From NCBI RefSeq assembly GCF_030944405.1, contig NZ_CP132339.1, positions 1,116,001 through 1,180,000 on the forward strand: a stretch of 64,000 nucleotides of DNA. The letters are read 5' to 3'. Shown piece by piece: positions 20,377-30,884 of the stretch (its first letter is position 1; each line of letters opens with the position of its first letter). The notes under the pieces are model-generated. The model was not told the origin of the DNA. It saw nothing but the letters and a program-made list of their open reading frames with translations, and ran no database searches. A program made the translations under genes and the position numbers. The stretch comes from Janthinobacterium sp. J1-1 (GTDB lineage: Bacteria; Pseudomonadota; Gammaproteobacteria; Burkholderiales; Burkholderiaceae_D).

Positions 20377-22281
20377 ATGAACACAGTTGAAAAAATCTCC
20401 ACCGGCCTGCCATCGCGCTGGCCCGTCGCGCTGGCGTTCGCCTTCAGCGCCATCGTGCTGGTCGCGATCGCCGCGCTGGCCTGGCGCGGCCCTTCGGACA
20501 CGGCCATCCTGACCGGCGTGCTGGTCCTGCTGCTGCTGGTGCTGCTGGCCGCCCTGTACCGGCGCACGCTGGCCGCCGGACTGCCGCGCCAGCTGCTGAA
20601 AGCGGGCGCCCTGCAGGACGCGATTTTCAACAGCGCCAATTTTTCCAGCATCGCCACCGATGCCCAGGGCGTGATCCAGATCTTCAATGTGGGCGCCGAG
20701 CGCATGCTGGGCTATGCGGCGCATGAGGTGGTCGACAAGCTGACCCCCGCCAGCATTTCCGACGCGCAGGAAATCGTCGCCCGCGCGCAGGCCCTCTCCA
20801 CCGAACTCGACACGCCCATCACGCCCGGCGTGGAAGCGCTGGTGTTCAAGGCCAAGCGCGGCATCGAAGACATTTATGAACTGACGTATATCCGCAAGGA
20901 TGGCAGCTGCTTTCCCGCCATCGTCTCGGTGACGGCCTTGCGCGACGCGCAGAACAAGGTTATCGGCTACCTGCTGATCGGCACCGACAACACGGCGCGC
21001 AAGCGGGTCGAAGCCGAGCAGGCCATGCTCGACAAGCGCTTGCAGGAGCAGCAGGCCTATACGCGTTCGCTGATCGAAACCAATAATGCCGAGCTGGAAA
21101 AAGCGCGTCAGGTGGCCGACAAGGCCAACCGCGCCAAGTCCGAATTCCTGTCCAGCATGAGCCACGAATTGCGTACGCCCTTGAACGCCGTGCTGGGCTT
21201 TGCCCAGCTGATGGCGTCCGACGTGCCGCCGCCGACCCAGCCGCAGCAGCGCTCGCTCGACCAGATCCTCAAGGGCGGCTGGTATCTGCTGCGCCTGATT
21301 AACGAGATCCTCGACCTGGCCATGATCGAGTCGGGCAAGGTGACCATGTCGGAAGAGGCCATGTCGCTGCTCGACGTGCTGCAGGATTGCGAGGCGATGA
21401 TCGCGCCGCAGGCGCAAAAACGCGGCATCGGCATGCATTTCCCGCGCTGCGGCGCGGCGTTCTATATCCATGCCGACCGCACGCGCGTGAAGCAGGTGAT
21501 GATCAACCTGCTGTCGAACGCCATCAAGTACAACCAGAGCGGCGGCAGCGTGCAGGTCGTTTGCAGCCAGCGCGGCGACCGCGTGCGCGTCAGCGTCACC
21601 GACAGCGGCGCCGGTCTCGATGCAAAGCAGATGTCACAGCTGTTCCAGCCCTTCAACCGCCTGGGCCAGGAAAACAGCCAGGAAGAGGGCACCGGCATCG
21701 GCCTGGTGGTGACCAAGCAGCTGGTGGAATTGATGGGGGGCGCGATCGGCGTCGACAGCACGGTCGGTGTCGGCACCACCTTCTGGGTCGAGTTCAATGC
21801 CTCGCGTGCGCCGCAACTGGTGCTGGGCGAAGGCGAAGTGTTGCCGGTGATGCAGGAAGACTCGGACACCCAGCGCACCTTGCTGTACGTGGAAGACAAT
21901 CCGGCCAACCTGGCGCTGGTCGAGCAACTGATTGCGCGCCGCAGCGACCTGAAACTGCTGACCGCCATCGACGCCCACCTGGGCATCGACCTGGCGCGCA
22001 CCTGCCAGCCGGACGTGATCCTGATGGACATCAACCTGCCCGGCATCAGCGGCTTTGGCGCCTTGCACATCCTGCACGAGGATCCGCTGACCAGTCATAT
22101 CCCGGTAATGGCGCTGTCGGCCAACGCCGTGCCGCGCGATATAGAAAAAGGGCTGGAGGCGGGCTTTTTCCGCTATCTGACCAAACCGATCAAGGTTGTC
22201 GAATTCATGGATGCGCTCGACGTGGCGCTGCACCATGCGGCCAAGCACGGCCTGGCCGACGACACCACCGCAGCACGCTAA
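20377..22281 (+). CDS. hybrid sensor histidine kinase (TM-PAS-HisKA-HATPase-REC)
   Basis: The 634-residue protein has two N-terminal transmembrane helices (about 17-36 and 43-62) with almost no periplasmic loop, a PAS domain at about 78-208, a coiled coil, a HisKA domain with phospho-acceptor His263 (MSHELRTPLN), an HATPase domain (NLLSNAIKYN, GTGIGLVVTKQLVELMGG) and a C-terminal receiver with Asp551 (ILMDINLPG). The lack of an external sensor domain suggests membrane or cytoplasmic sensing via PAS. No HPt domain is present. ATG 20377 is used instead of TTG 20353. The REC-PAS gene follows 25 bp later. Confidence 0.93.
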   Translation: MNTVEKISTGLPSRWPVALAFAFSAIVLVAIAALAWRGPSDTAILTGVLVLLLLVLLAALYRRTLAAGLPRQLLKAGALQDAIFNSANFSSIATDAQGVIQIFNVGAERMLGYAAHEVVDKLTPASISDAQEIVARAQALSTELDTPITPGVEALVFKAKRGIEDIYELTYIRKDGSCFPAIVSVTALRDAQNKVIGYLLIGTDNTARKRVEAEQAMLDKRLQEQQAYTRSLIETNNAELEKARQVADKANRAKSEFLSSMSHELRTPLNAVLGFAQLMASDVPPPTQPQQRSLDQILKGGWYLLRLINEILDLAMIESGKVTMSEEAMSLLDVLQDCEAMIAPQAQKRGIGMHFPRCGAAFYIHADRTRVKQVMINLLSNAIKYNQSGGSVQVVCSQRGDRVRVSVTDSGAGLDAKQMSQLFQPFNRLGQENSQEEGTGIGLVVTKQLVELMGGAIGVDSTVGVGTTFWVEFNASRAPQLVLGEGEVLPVMQEDSDTQRTLLYVEDNPANLALVEQLIARRSDLKLLTAIDAHLGIDLARTCQPDVILMDINLPGISGFGALHILHEDPLTSHIPVMALSANAVPRDIEKGLEAGFFRYLTKPIKVVEFMDALDVALHHAAKHGLADDTTAAR

Positions 22282-22306
22282 TCAAGCACTTACCAGGACT
22301 ACCGCC

Positions 22307-23113
22307 ATGCTACAAGCCACCGAGATACTGAACGCCAGCATCCTGATCGTCGACGACCAGGAAGCCAATGTGATGCTGCTGGAACAGGTGCTGCGCAATG
22401 CGGGCTACACCCGCATCACCTCCACCATGGACCCGCAGGCGGTGCGCGCGCTGCACCAGCAGCACCGCTACGACCTGATCCTGCTCGACTTGCAGATGCC
22501 GGAAATGGATGGCTTCGAAGTGATGGAAGGCTTGCGCGACATCGAGGCGGGCAGTTACCTGCCGGTACTGGTGATCACCGCCCAGCCCGGCCACAAGCTG
22601 CGCGCGCTGCAGGCCGGCGCCAAGGATTTCGTCGCCAAGCCCTTCGACCTGGTGGAAGTCAAAACCCGCATCCACAATATGCTGGAAGTGCGCCTGCTGT
22701 ACCAGAAGCTGGCCGACTACAACAGGTCGCTGGAACAGGCGGTGCAGGAGCGTACGGCCGAGCTGCGCGAGAGCGAAGCGCGCTTCCAGCGCTTTACGGA
22801 ACTGTCGTCGGACTGGTACTGGGAACAGGATGCGGCAGGCAACCTGACACGCTTTTCCGGCCCGGTGGCCGAGATGCTGGGCATCGGCAGCGAAGACGAA
22901 CCGCAGCGCTGGAACGCCGCCGAGCGCGCCCTGCTCGACGAAAAAATCGCCGCGCGCGAACCATTTTTGGATTTTATCTACAGCCGCCAGAATGCGGACG
23001 GCGGCATGCAATACCTGCAGGTCAGCGGCGAACCGATGTTCGACCATGGCAGCCGCTTTGTCGGCTATCGCGGGATCGGACTCGATATTACGGCGCGCCA
23101 GCAAAAAAGCTGA
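22307..23113 (+). CDS. response regulator with REC and PAS domains
   Basis: The 268-residue protein has a receiver domain with phospho-acceptor Asp61 (LILLDLQMPEMDGF), acidic pocket VDDQE and conserved Lys in AKPFD. A coiled-coil signalling helix follows (LEQAVQERTAELRESEARF), then a PAS domain to the C-terminus. It has no DNA-binding or enzymatic output domain. It looks like an intermediate in a phosphorelay or a partner for another protein. ATG 22307 lies 25 bp after the hybrid kinase, so the two are co-expressed. Confidence 0.9.
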   Translation: MLQATEILNASILIVDDQEANVMLLEQVLRNAGYTRITSTMDPQAVRALHQQHRYDLILLDLQMPEMDGFEVMEGLRDIEAGSYLPVLVITAQPGHKLRALQAGAKDFVAKPFDLVEVKTRIHNMLEVRLLYQKLADYNRSLEQAVQERTAELRESEARFQRFTELSSDWYWEQDAAGNLTRFSGPVAEMLGIGSEDEPQRWNAAERALLDEKIAAREPFLDFIYSRQNADGGMQYLQVSGEPMFDHGSRFVGYRGIGLDITARQQKS

Positions 23114-23151
23114 TTTATACTGGCTGCTGTTCATTACAGTCCAGTTAAATC

Positions 23152-23403
23152 ATGACCGACAAATCTCCCTCCTACTGGTTCCCCGCCAAGACCTATGGCT
23201 TCGGCTGGGGCTTGCCCATCACCTGGCAGGGCTGGCTGGTGTTCATCAGCGCGCTGGCGCTGCTGGCCGGCGGCGCGGTGCTGTTTCCGCCAACCCAGGT
23301 GCCGGTCGCCTATGTCATCTACGAAGTGGTGATCGTTGCCTTGCTGGTCGGCATATGCTGGTGGAAGGGCGAGCCGCCGCAATGGCGCTGGGGCAAGAAA
23401 TAA
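23152..23403 (+). CDS. small inner-membrane protein, function unknown
   Basis: The 83-residue protein has two hydrophobic helices (about residues 24-44 and 53-71) between a Trp/Tyr-rich N-terminus (YWFPAKTYGFGWGLPITWQGW) and a C-terminal WWKGEPPQWRWGKK. Sequences of this style are frequent as conserved hypothetical membrane proteins in proteobacteria. I do not know a function. It lies between the signalling operon and the thiamine riboswitch, and may be the last gene of the former. Confidence 0.75.
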   Translation: MTDKSPSYWFPAKTYGFGWGLPITWQGWLVFISALALLAGGAVLFPPTQVPVAYVIYEVVIVALLVGICWWKGEPPQWRWGKK

Positions 23404-23430
23404 TCATCTGGCCGCGCGACCTGAAACGCG

Positions 23431-23436
23431 TATAAT
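23431..23436 (+). promoter_or_regulatory. -10 element of the thiamine operon
   Basis: TATAAT at 23431-23436, 28 bp before the first conserved riboswitch bases. The -35 region is not recognisable. Confidence 0.55.
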
Positions 23437-23463
23437 TGGCCCGCTGCCGCAAGGCGGCAAACG

Positions 23464-25566
<2,103 letters not shown>

Positions 25567-25577
25567 AGGAGGGCGCC

Positions 25578-25781
25578 ATGATCCCCATCATGCTCAACGG
25601 CGCGCCGCACCAGGTGCCGCCCCATCACACGCTGGACCAGCTGATCGAAGCGCTGTCGCTGCAAGGCCAGGCGCTGGCGCTGGCCGTCAACCGCTCGGTG
25701 GTGCAGCGGAAAAACTGGCCGGCGCATGTGCTGCAGGCAGACGACAAAGTGGACATTGTGCGCGCCATCGGCGGCGGCTAA
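25578..25781 (+). CDS. thiS: sulfur carrier protein ThiS
   Basis: The 67-residue ubiquitin-like protein ends in GGG after VRAIG; the terminal diglycine is adenylated and thiocarboxylated to donate sulfur for the thiazole ring. The start is ATG 25578, preceded by AAGGAGGG; a second Met at residue 5 also fits the family. It lies 11 bp after thiC and 18 bp before thiG, its partner enzyme. Confidence 0.94.
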   Translation: MIPIMLNGAPHQVPPHHTLDQLIEALSLQGQALALAVNRSVVQRKNWPAHVLQADDKVDIVRAIGGG

Positions 25782-25799
25782 CAAATTGAAAGACAGAAC

Positions 25800-26603
25800 A
25801 TGCATACAGAAACACACAACGCAAACAACGACTTGCTGACCATCGCCGGCAAGACCTATGCGTCGCGCCTGCTGGTGGGCAGCGGCAAATACAGGGACTT
25901 GCCGCAAACGCGATTGGCCACCGATGCGGCCGAAGCGCAGATCATCACGGTGGCGATCCGCCGCGTCAATATCGGCCAGGACCCGAACGCCCCCAGCCTG
26001 CTCGACGTGCTGCCGCCCGACCAGTACACCATCTTGCCGAACACGGCCGGCTGCTATACGGCAAAAGACGCCGTCTACACCTTGCAGCTGGCGCGCGAAC
26101 TGCTCGGCGGCCGCAAGCTGGTGAAGCTGGAAGTGCTGGGCGACGAGAAAACCCTGTTCCCGCATATGCCGGAAACCCTGGTCGCGGCGGAAGCCCTGGT
26201 CAAGGATGGCTTTGACGTGATGGTGTATTGCAGCGACGATCCGATCCAGGCGCGCATCCTGGAAGAGATCGGCTGCGTGGCCATCATGCCGCTGGCCTCG
26301 CTGATCGGCTCGGGCATGGGCATCTTGAACCCGTGGAATTTGTCCTTGATTATCGAGCAGGCCAAGGTGCCGGTGCTGGTCGATGCCGGTGTCGGCACGG
26401 CGTCGGATGCGGCGATCGCGATGGAACTCGGTTGCGATGGCGTGCTGATGAACACGGCGATTGCCGGCGCGCGCGACCCGGTGCGCATGGCCCATGCGAT
26501 GAAGCTGGCTGTGCGGGCCGGGCGCGAGGCGTTTTTGGCCGGCCGCATGCCGAAGAAATTTGCGGCGTCGCCATCGTCGCCGATGGCGGGCCGGCTGGCG
26601 TGA
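25800..26603 (+). CDS. thiG: thiazole synthase ThiG
   Basis: ThiG condenses deoxyxylulose 5-phosphate, dehydroglycine and ThiS thiocarboxylate to the thiazole phosphate. The 267-residue TIM-barrel protein shows [10 protein letters not shown], the Schiff-base lysine in [13 protein letters not shown], and phosphate-binding [18 protein letters not shown] and [10 protein letters not shown]. Its stop codon overlaps the GTG start of the next gene (GTGA). The deoxyxylulose phosphate substrate is made by dxs, encoded at 48961 in this window. Confidence 0.96.
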   Translation: MHTETHNANNDLLTIAGKTYASRLLVGSGKYRDLPQTRLATDAAEAQIITVAIRRVNIGQDPNAPSLLDVLPPDQYTILPNTAGCYTAKDAVYTLQLARELLGGRKLVKLEVLGDEKTLFPHMPETLVAAEALVKDGFDVMVYCSDDPIQARILEEIGCVAIMPLASLIGSGMGILNPWNLSLIIEQAKVPVLVDAGVGTASDAAIAMELGCDGVLMNTAIAGARDPVRMAHAMKLAVRAGREAFLAGRMPKKFAASPSSPMAGRLA

Positions 26604-27409
26604 GCGTGGTTGCAACCGCGTCTTGCCGGCCCACTGTGCTGGTCTTTGCCGGGCTCGACCCGTCCGGTGGCGCCGGCATCGCGGCCGATATTGTGGCCAT
26701 CGCCGCGCAGGGCGCGCATGCGCTGCCCATCATCACTGCGCTGACGGTGCAGGATAACGACCGCGTGTTCGAGGTGCAAGCGGTGGACGCGGCCCTGCTG
26801 CTGCGCCAGGCGCAGGCCTTGACTGGCAAAATGGCGATCGATGCCGTGAAGATCGGCATCCCGGGCAGCGCGGCCAATGCGGCGGCGATTGCCCGGGTGA
26901 TCGTGCAATTGCGGCGCAGCCAGCCGCATCTTCCTGTCGTGCTCGATCCCGTGCTGGCCAGCGGCCATGGCGATCTGCTCGGCATCGATGACGCGGTGCG
27001 GGCGCTGGCGCCGCTGTTGCCGGTGACTACCGTGATAGTACCGAATGGACCGGAGGCCAGCCGCTTGACGAATGTTGCCGATGTTGCCGGCCAGGCGCGG
27101 ACTTTGCAGGCACAAGGCTGCGGCCATGTGCTGCTCACCGGCGGCCATGGCGCGGGCAGTAGCGTCCTCAACCGCTGGTTTGGCGCGGCGGGCGAGGGGC
27201 GGGAGTGGCAATGGCCGCGCCTGCCCGGCGAATTTCACGGCAGCGGCTGTACGCTGGCGGCCGCCATCGCGGCGCGGCTGGCGCTGGGACAGGCCCTGCC
27301 CGGTGCGCTGGCGCAAGCGCAAGCGTATTGCCATGCGGCCCTGGCGCAGGCTTATGCCGTCGCACCGGGCCAGCTGATGCCGCAGCGGCTCATCACTTTC
27401 ACTTTATAA
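26600..27409 (+). CDS. thiD: hydroxymethylpyrimidine / phosphomethylpyrimidine kinase
   Basis: ThiD phosphorylates HMP and HMP-P to the pyrophosphate used by ThiE. The 269-residue ribokinase-like protein has [15 protein letters not shown] (substrate/ATP site), [23 protein letters not shown], and the anion-hole motif [12 protein letters not shown] start it at GTG 26600, which overlaps the thiG stop; no in-frame ATG lies before the conserved N-terminus. It falls between thiG and thiE, as in other betaproteobacterial thiamine operons. Confidence 0.92.
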   Translation: MSVVATASCRPTVLVFAGLDPSGGAGIAADIVAIAAQGAHALPIITALTVQDNDRVFEVQAVDAALLLRQAQALTGKMAIDAVKIGIPGSAANAAAIARVIVQLRRSQPHLPVVLDPVLASGHGDLLGIDDAVRALAPLLPVTTVIVPNGPEASRLTNVADVAGQARTLQAQGCGHVLLTGGHGAGSSVLNRWFGAAGEGREWQWPRLPGEFHGSGCTLAAAIAARLALGQALPGALAQAQAYCHAALAQAYAVAPGQLMPQRLITFTL

Positions 27410-27419
27410 GGAGGAACTC

Positions 27420-28031
27420 ATGCGTGGACTGTATCTGGTTACCCCGAACTGGGATGATACCGGCCGCCTGCTCGATGTGACGGAGCAAGCCTTGCAGGAG
27501 GGCGTGGCGCTGCTGCAATACCGCCACAAGAATGCCGATGCGGCGCTGCGGCGCGAACAGGCGGGCGCCTTGCTGCTGCTCGCCCGCAAATACGGCGTGC
27601 CTTTTATCGTCAACGATTTTATCGACCTGTGCGAGGAGCTGGACGCCGATGGCGTGCATGTCGGCGGCACGGACATCTCCGTGGCGCAGGCCCGTGCGCG
27701 GCTGGGCAAGCAAAAACTGGTGGGCGCATCGTGCTATGGCGATCTGCAGCTGGCGCGCCAGGCGCAGCTTGGCGGCGCCAGCTATATGGCGTTTGGCGGT
27801 TTTTATCCCTCGCTGGTCAAGCAATACCCGGTCACCACCGATCCCGACATCGTGCTGCAGGCCAAACGTGAGATCGCCCTGCCGTGCGTGGTGATTGGCG
27901 GCATGACGCCGGAAAACGCCGCGCCGCTGGCCACGCGCGGCGCCGACCTGGTGGCGGCGATCAGCAGCGTGTACCTGGCGGATGATGTAGCCATTTCCGT
28001 ACGGGAATTTAATAAGCTGTTTGGCAACTAG
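27420..28031 (+). CDS. thiE: thiamine-phosphate synthase
   Basis: ThiE couples HMP-pyrophosphate with thiazole phosphate to make thiamine phosphate. The 203-residue TIM-barrel protein has LLQYRHKNAD (pyrophosphate contact), FIVNDFIDLCEELDADGVHVGGTD, GASCYG, and the phosphate site VVIGGMTPENA with AISSVYLADD. AAGGAGGA lies 6 bp before ATG 27420. It ends the thi operon; I see no hairpin immediately after it. Confidence 0.95.
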   Translation: MRGLYLVTPNWDDTGRLLDVTEQALQEGVALLQYRHKNADAALRREQAGALLLLARKYGVPFIVNDFIDLCEELDADGVHVGGTDISVAQARARLGKQKLVGASCYGDLQLARQAQLGGASYMAFGGFYPSLVKQYPVTTDPDIVLQAKREIALPCVVIGGMTPENAAPLATRGADLVAAISSVYLADDVAISVREFNKLFGN

Positions 28032-28074
28032 GGCAGGCGGCGCAAGCGGGTCTGGTTTCACGGAATAATCGGCA

Positions 28075-28080
28075 TATAAT
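28075..28080 (+). promoter_or_regulatory. -10 element upstream of the ANTAR regulator
   Basis: TATAAT at 28075-28080 suggests the regulator has its own promoter, separate from thiE. No strong -35 is seen at the right distance. Confidence 0.5.
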
Positions 28081-28106
28081 AAGACCATCCGTTTATCCCT
28101 TTTACT

Positions 28107-28760
28107 ATGACCGAGGTTCCCTTGCCCATGAATCAGCCAGCCGCCAAACGCCTTATCCTGATCGTTGACGATGACCAGCTGCTGCTGGAGTTTCTCGGCG
28201 AAGTATTGCGCCATGCAGGCTATGAAACGGCGTTGGCCAGTTCGGCCGAAGCGGCCTTGCAGCTGATCGCCCAGCGCGAGCCGGACCTGGCCCTGCTCGA
28301 CATCCATATGCCCGGCATGTCCGGCCTGGAACTGGCCAAGCGCCTGCACGCCGAAACCGCCGTGCCGTTCATGTTCCTGTCCGGCAGCGGCGACAGCGAA
28401 TCGGGCAAGCAGGCGGCCGCCTATGGCGCCGTCGGCTATGTCGTCAAGCCGGTCGACGAAGGCCGCCTGATGCCCGCCTTTGAAGCGGGCCTGGCGCGTG
28501 CCGACGATATCCGCCAGCTGCGCCGCACCGAACTGAACCTGAATGCGGCGCTGGCCGCCGGCCGCGAAACCAGCCTGGCCGTGGGCCTGTTGATGGGCAA
28601 GTTCCAGACCGACCGCAACACCGCTTTCGAAGTGCTGCGCGACCATGCCCGTTCCAGCCGCCGCAAGATCAATGAAATCGCCAGCCAGCTGCTGCTGGCC
28701 GAGGAAACCCTGAACGGCCTGCATGGCGCGTTTTTGAACCGCGCGAAAACGACCAAGTAA
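28107..28760 (+). CDS. response regulator with REC and ANTAR RNA-binding domain
   Basis: The 217-residue protein has a receiver domain with phospho-acceptor Asp65 ([10 protein letters not shown]), VDDDQ acidic pocket and Lys in VKPVD, then a helical linker and a C-terminal ANTAR domain (about 150-205: [27 protein letters not shown] region). ANTAR proteins bind paired hexaloop hairpins in RNA and prevent transcription termination. Start choice is open: ATG 28107 has no ribosome-binding site, while ATG 28128 has GAGG 11 nt upstream. No kinase gene is adjacent. frmA begins 29 bp downstream. Confidence 0.88.
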   Translation: MTEVPLPMNQPAAKRLILIVDDDQLLLEFLGEVLRHAGYETALASSAEAALQLIAQREPDLALLDIHMPGMSGLELAKRLHAETAVPFMFLSGSGDSESGKQAAAYGAVGYVVKPVDEGRLMPAFEAGLARADDIRQLRRTELNLNAALAAGRETSLAVGLLMGKFQTDRNTAFEVLRDHARSSRRKINEIASQLLLAEETLNGLHGAFLNRAKTTK

Positions 28761-28789
28761 GCATCCAGATACCTCTTTACAGGACAACC

Positions 28790-29896
28790 ATGAAAACCAA
28801 AGCAGCCGTGGCCTGGAAGGCCGGCGCCCCCCTGACCATTGAAACAGTCGACCTGGCCGGCCCGCGCGAAGGCGAAGTGCTGATCGAGCTGAAAGCGACC
28901 GGCATCTGCCATACCGATTACTACACCTTGTCCGGCGCCGATCCGGAAGGCATCTTCCCGGCCATCCTGGGCCATGAAGGCGCCGGCATCGTGGTCGAGG
29001 TGGGCCCGGGCGTGAAAACGCTGAAAAAAGACGACCACGTGATTCCGCTGTACACGCCGGAATGCCGCGAGTGCAAATTCTGCCTGTCGCAGAAGACCAA
29101 TCTGTGCCAGAAAATCCGCAGCACCCAGGGCCGTGGCCTGATGCCGGACGCCACCAGCCGTTTCTCGCTGGACGGCAAACCGCTGTTCCACTACATGGGC
29201 ACCTCGACCTTTTCCAACTACATCGTGGTGCCGGAAATTGCCCTGGCGAAGATCCGCGAAGACGCGCCGTTCGACAAGGTCTGCTATATCGGTTGCGGCG
29301 TGACCACCGGCGTGGGCGCGGTGCTGTTCTCGGCCAAGGTCGAGGCGGGCGCCAACGTGGCCGTGTTCGGCCTGGGCGGTATCGGCCTCAATGTGATCCA
29401 GGCCGCGAAAATGGTGGGCGCCGACAAAATCATCGGCATCGACATCAACCCGGCGCGCCAGGCGATCGCCCGCAAGTTCGGCATGACGCACTTTATCAAT
29501 CCGAACGAGGTGGAAAACGTGGTCGACGCCATCGTGCAGCTGACCGATGGCGGCGCCGATTACAGTTTTGAATGCGTCGGCAACACCACCCTGATGCGCC
29601 AGGCGCTCGAGTGCACGCACAAGGGCTGGGGCAAATCGTTCATTATCGGCGTGGCGGCCGCCGGCCAGGAAATCTCGACCCGTCCGTTCCAGCTGGTGAC
29701 AGGCCGCGAATGGCGCGGTTCGGCCTTCGGCGGCGCGCGCGGCCGCACCGATGTGCCGAAGATCGTCGACTGGTATATGGAAGGCAAGATCAATATCGAC
29801 GATCTGATCACGCACCGGCTGCCGCTCGAACGCATCAACGAAGGTTTCGATCTGATGAAGAGCGGCGAGTCGATCCGTTCGGTCGTGCTGTATTAA
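28790..29896 (+). CDS. frmA: S-(hydroxymethyl)glutathione dehydrogenase / class III alcohol dehydrogenase
   Basis: This zinc medium-chain dehydrogenase oxidises the formaldehyde-glutathione adduct with NAD, and reduces S-nitrosoglutathione. At 368 residues it is full length. Catalytic zinc ligands Cys40 and His62-Glu63, four structural-zinc cysteines (92, 95, 98, 106) and the Rossmann motif GLGGIGLNV are present. The usual neighbours frmR (repressor) and fghA (S-formylglutathione hydrolase) are not adjacent here. A strong hairpin at 29904-29926 ends the transcript. Confidence 0.95.
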   Translation: MKTKAAVAWKAGAPLTIETVDLAGPREGEVLIELKATGICHTDYYTLSGADPEGIFPAILGHEGAGIVVEVGPGVKTLKKDDHVIPLYTPECRECKFCLSQKTNLCQKIRSTQGRGLMPDATSRFSLDGKPLFHYMGTSTFSNYIVVPEIALAKIREDAPFDKVCYIGCGVTTGVGAVLFSAKVEAGANVAVFGLGGIGLNVIQAAKMVGADKIIGIDINPARQAIARKFGMTHFINPNEVENVVDAIVQLTDGGADYSFECVGNTTLMRQALECTHKGWGKSFIIGVAAAGQEISTRPFQLVTGREWRGSAFGGARGRTDVPKIVDWYMEGKINIDDLITHRLPLERINEGFDLMKSGESIRSVVLY

Positions 29897-29903
29897 TCAT
29901 CCG

Positions 29904-29930
29904 GACGGCGCAGCCGATGCGCCGTCTGTT
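29904..29930 (+). terminator. intrinsic terminator after frmA
   Basis: GACGGCGCA (29904-29912) pairs with TGCGCCGTC (29918-29926) around a 5-nt loop, followed by TGTT. A 9-bp GC-rich stem makes it strong despite the short T-run. Confidence 0.75.
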
Positions 29931-29978
29931 CCCCGCTTTCTGCCGTTTATCGCATGGCGCGCGCCGTGCGACCGCAAT

Positions 29979-30016
29979 CTCGCTACAGTCAGGCTCCCAA
30001 CGTCGACCGTAGCGAG
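29979..30016 (+). promoter_or_regulatory. inverted repeat overlapping the ribosome-binding site of the heptad-repeat gene
   Basis: CTCGCTAC (29979-29986) is the exact complement of GTAGCGAG (30009-30016). The right arm includes most of the GAGG ribosome-binding site at 30014-30017, before ATG 30024. It could hide that site in the mRNA or be a DNA operator. Confidence 0.45.
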
Positions 30017-30023
30017 GAATACC

Positions 30024-30815
30024 ATGCTGATCCCATCCCGTCTGTGCTTGGCCTTTGCCGGCGCCATCCTCTCTTTCGGCGCCATGGCCGCTTCCGGTGA
30101 ACCTTTTACGCTGGTACAAGGCAAGAATGGCGCCATCTCCACCTATGGCAGTGGCTCCGATAACGACGAGCTGGACCGCCTCAAGCGCACCAGCAATGGC
30201 CCCTTCCTGTGGTTCCGCGACCATGGCAAATCGTATGTGATCGAGGACCGTGATTTGCTGGCGCGCGCCGATACGGCCTGGAAACCGGTGCAGGCGCTGG
30301 GCCAGGAAATGTCGGCGCTGGGCCAGCAGATGGGCGAGCACGGCAGGCAGATGGGCAAGCTGGGTCGTGAAATGGGCGAGCAGGGCCGCCAGGCGGGCCA
30401 GGTGTCCCGGGCGGATGCGGCGGACCTGAAAAAGCTGTCGGCCCAGCTGGGCGAGGCGCAGCGCAAGCTGGCGGCGGCGCATCAGCAGCAGCGGCAGGCA
30501 AAATCCGAGGCCCAGCGCGATGTGGCAGAAAACCATGTCGAACAGGCCCAGGATGCGGTGGAAGTACTCCAGGACGAGATCGAAGCCGTGCATGAACGCA
30601 TGGCCCACCGCCAGGATCGCGCCCATGACGCCGCGCTGGAAGCGAAAGGGCGCCAGATGGACCAGGCCGGCAAGCCGATGGACAGCCTGGGCAAGCGAAT
30701 GGGCGAACTGGGCGAGCGCCAGGGACGCGCCAGCAAGGAGGCCGAACGCACCACGCGGGGCGTGATCGAGGAAGCCTTGCGTACCGGAAAAGCGAAGCCG
30801 GTACGGGCCGGTTGA
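30024..30815 (+). CDS. exported Gly/Met heptad-repeat coiled-coil protein
   Basis: The 263-residue precursor has a signal peptide (to about residue 23, GAMAASG), placing it in the periplasm. A small N-terminal domain ends in FLWFRDHGKSYVIEDRDLLARAD. Then come five consecutive 7-residue units of the form xxGxxMx (91-125), a long charged coiled coil (about 130-200), and four more such units (207-234). I recall similar sequence in the periplasmic part of some BlaR1/M56-type proteins, but here no metallopeptidase or membrane domain is attached. The function is unknown. It lies after the frmA terminator and 69 bp before uvrD. Confidence 0.8.
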   Translation: MLIPSRLCLAFAGAILSFGAMAASGEPFTLVQGKNGAISTYGSGSDNDELDRLKRTSNGPFLWFRDHGKSYVIEDRDLLARADTAWKPVQALGQEMSALGQQMGEHGRQMGKLGREMGEQGRQAGQVSRADAADLKKLSAQLGEAQRKLAAAHQQQRQAKSEAQRDVAENHVEQAQDAVEVLQDEIEAVHERMAHRQDRAHDAALEAKGRQMDQAGKPMDSLGKRMGELGERQGRASKEAERTTRGVIEEALRTGKAKPVRAG

Positions 30816-30838
30816 CAAATCACCGCATCACACAGTAA

Positions 30839-30878
30839 CTGGACAAATCCACAGTGAAATGCGGCATGCCGGTATAAT
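30839..30878 (+). promoter_or_regulatory. uvrD promoter with LexA-type box
   Basis: CTGGACAAATCCACAG (30839-30854) fits the LexA pattern CTG-N10-CAG. It covers the expected -35 position of TATAAT at 30873-30878. Transcription would start almost at the uvrD ATG (30885). Confidence 0.55.
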
Positions 30879-30884
30879 CGGGGG

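Noticed and set aside
30812..30840. TTGACA at 30812-30817 as the uvrD -35
   Set aside because: It is 55 bp from the TATAAT at 30873, and the sequence 17 bp after it is a poor -10. The box nearest to the -10 is the LexA-type site.
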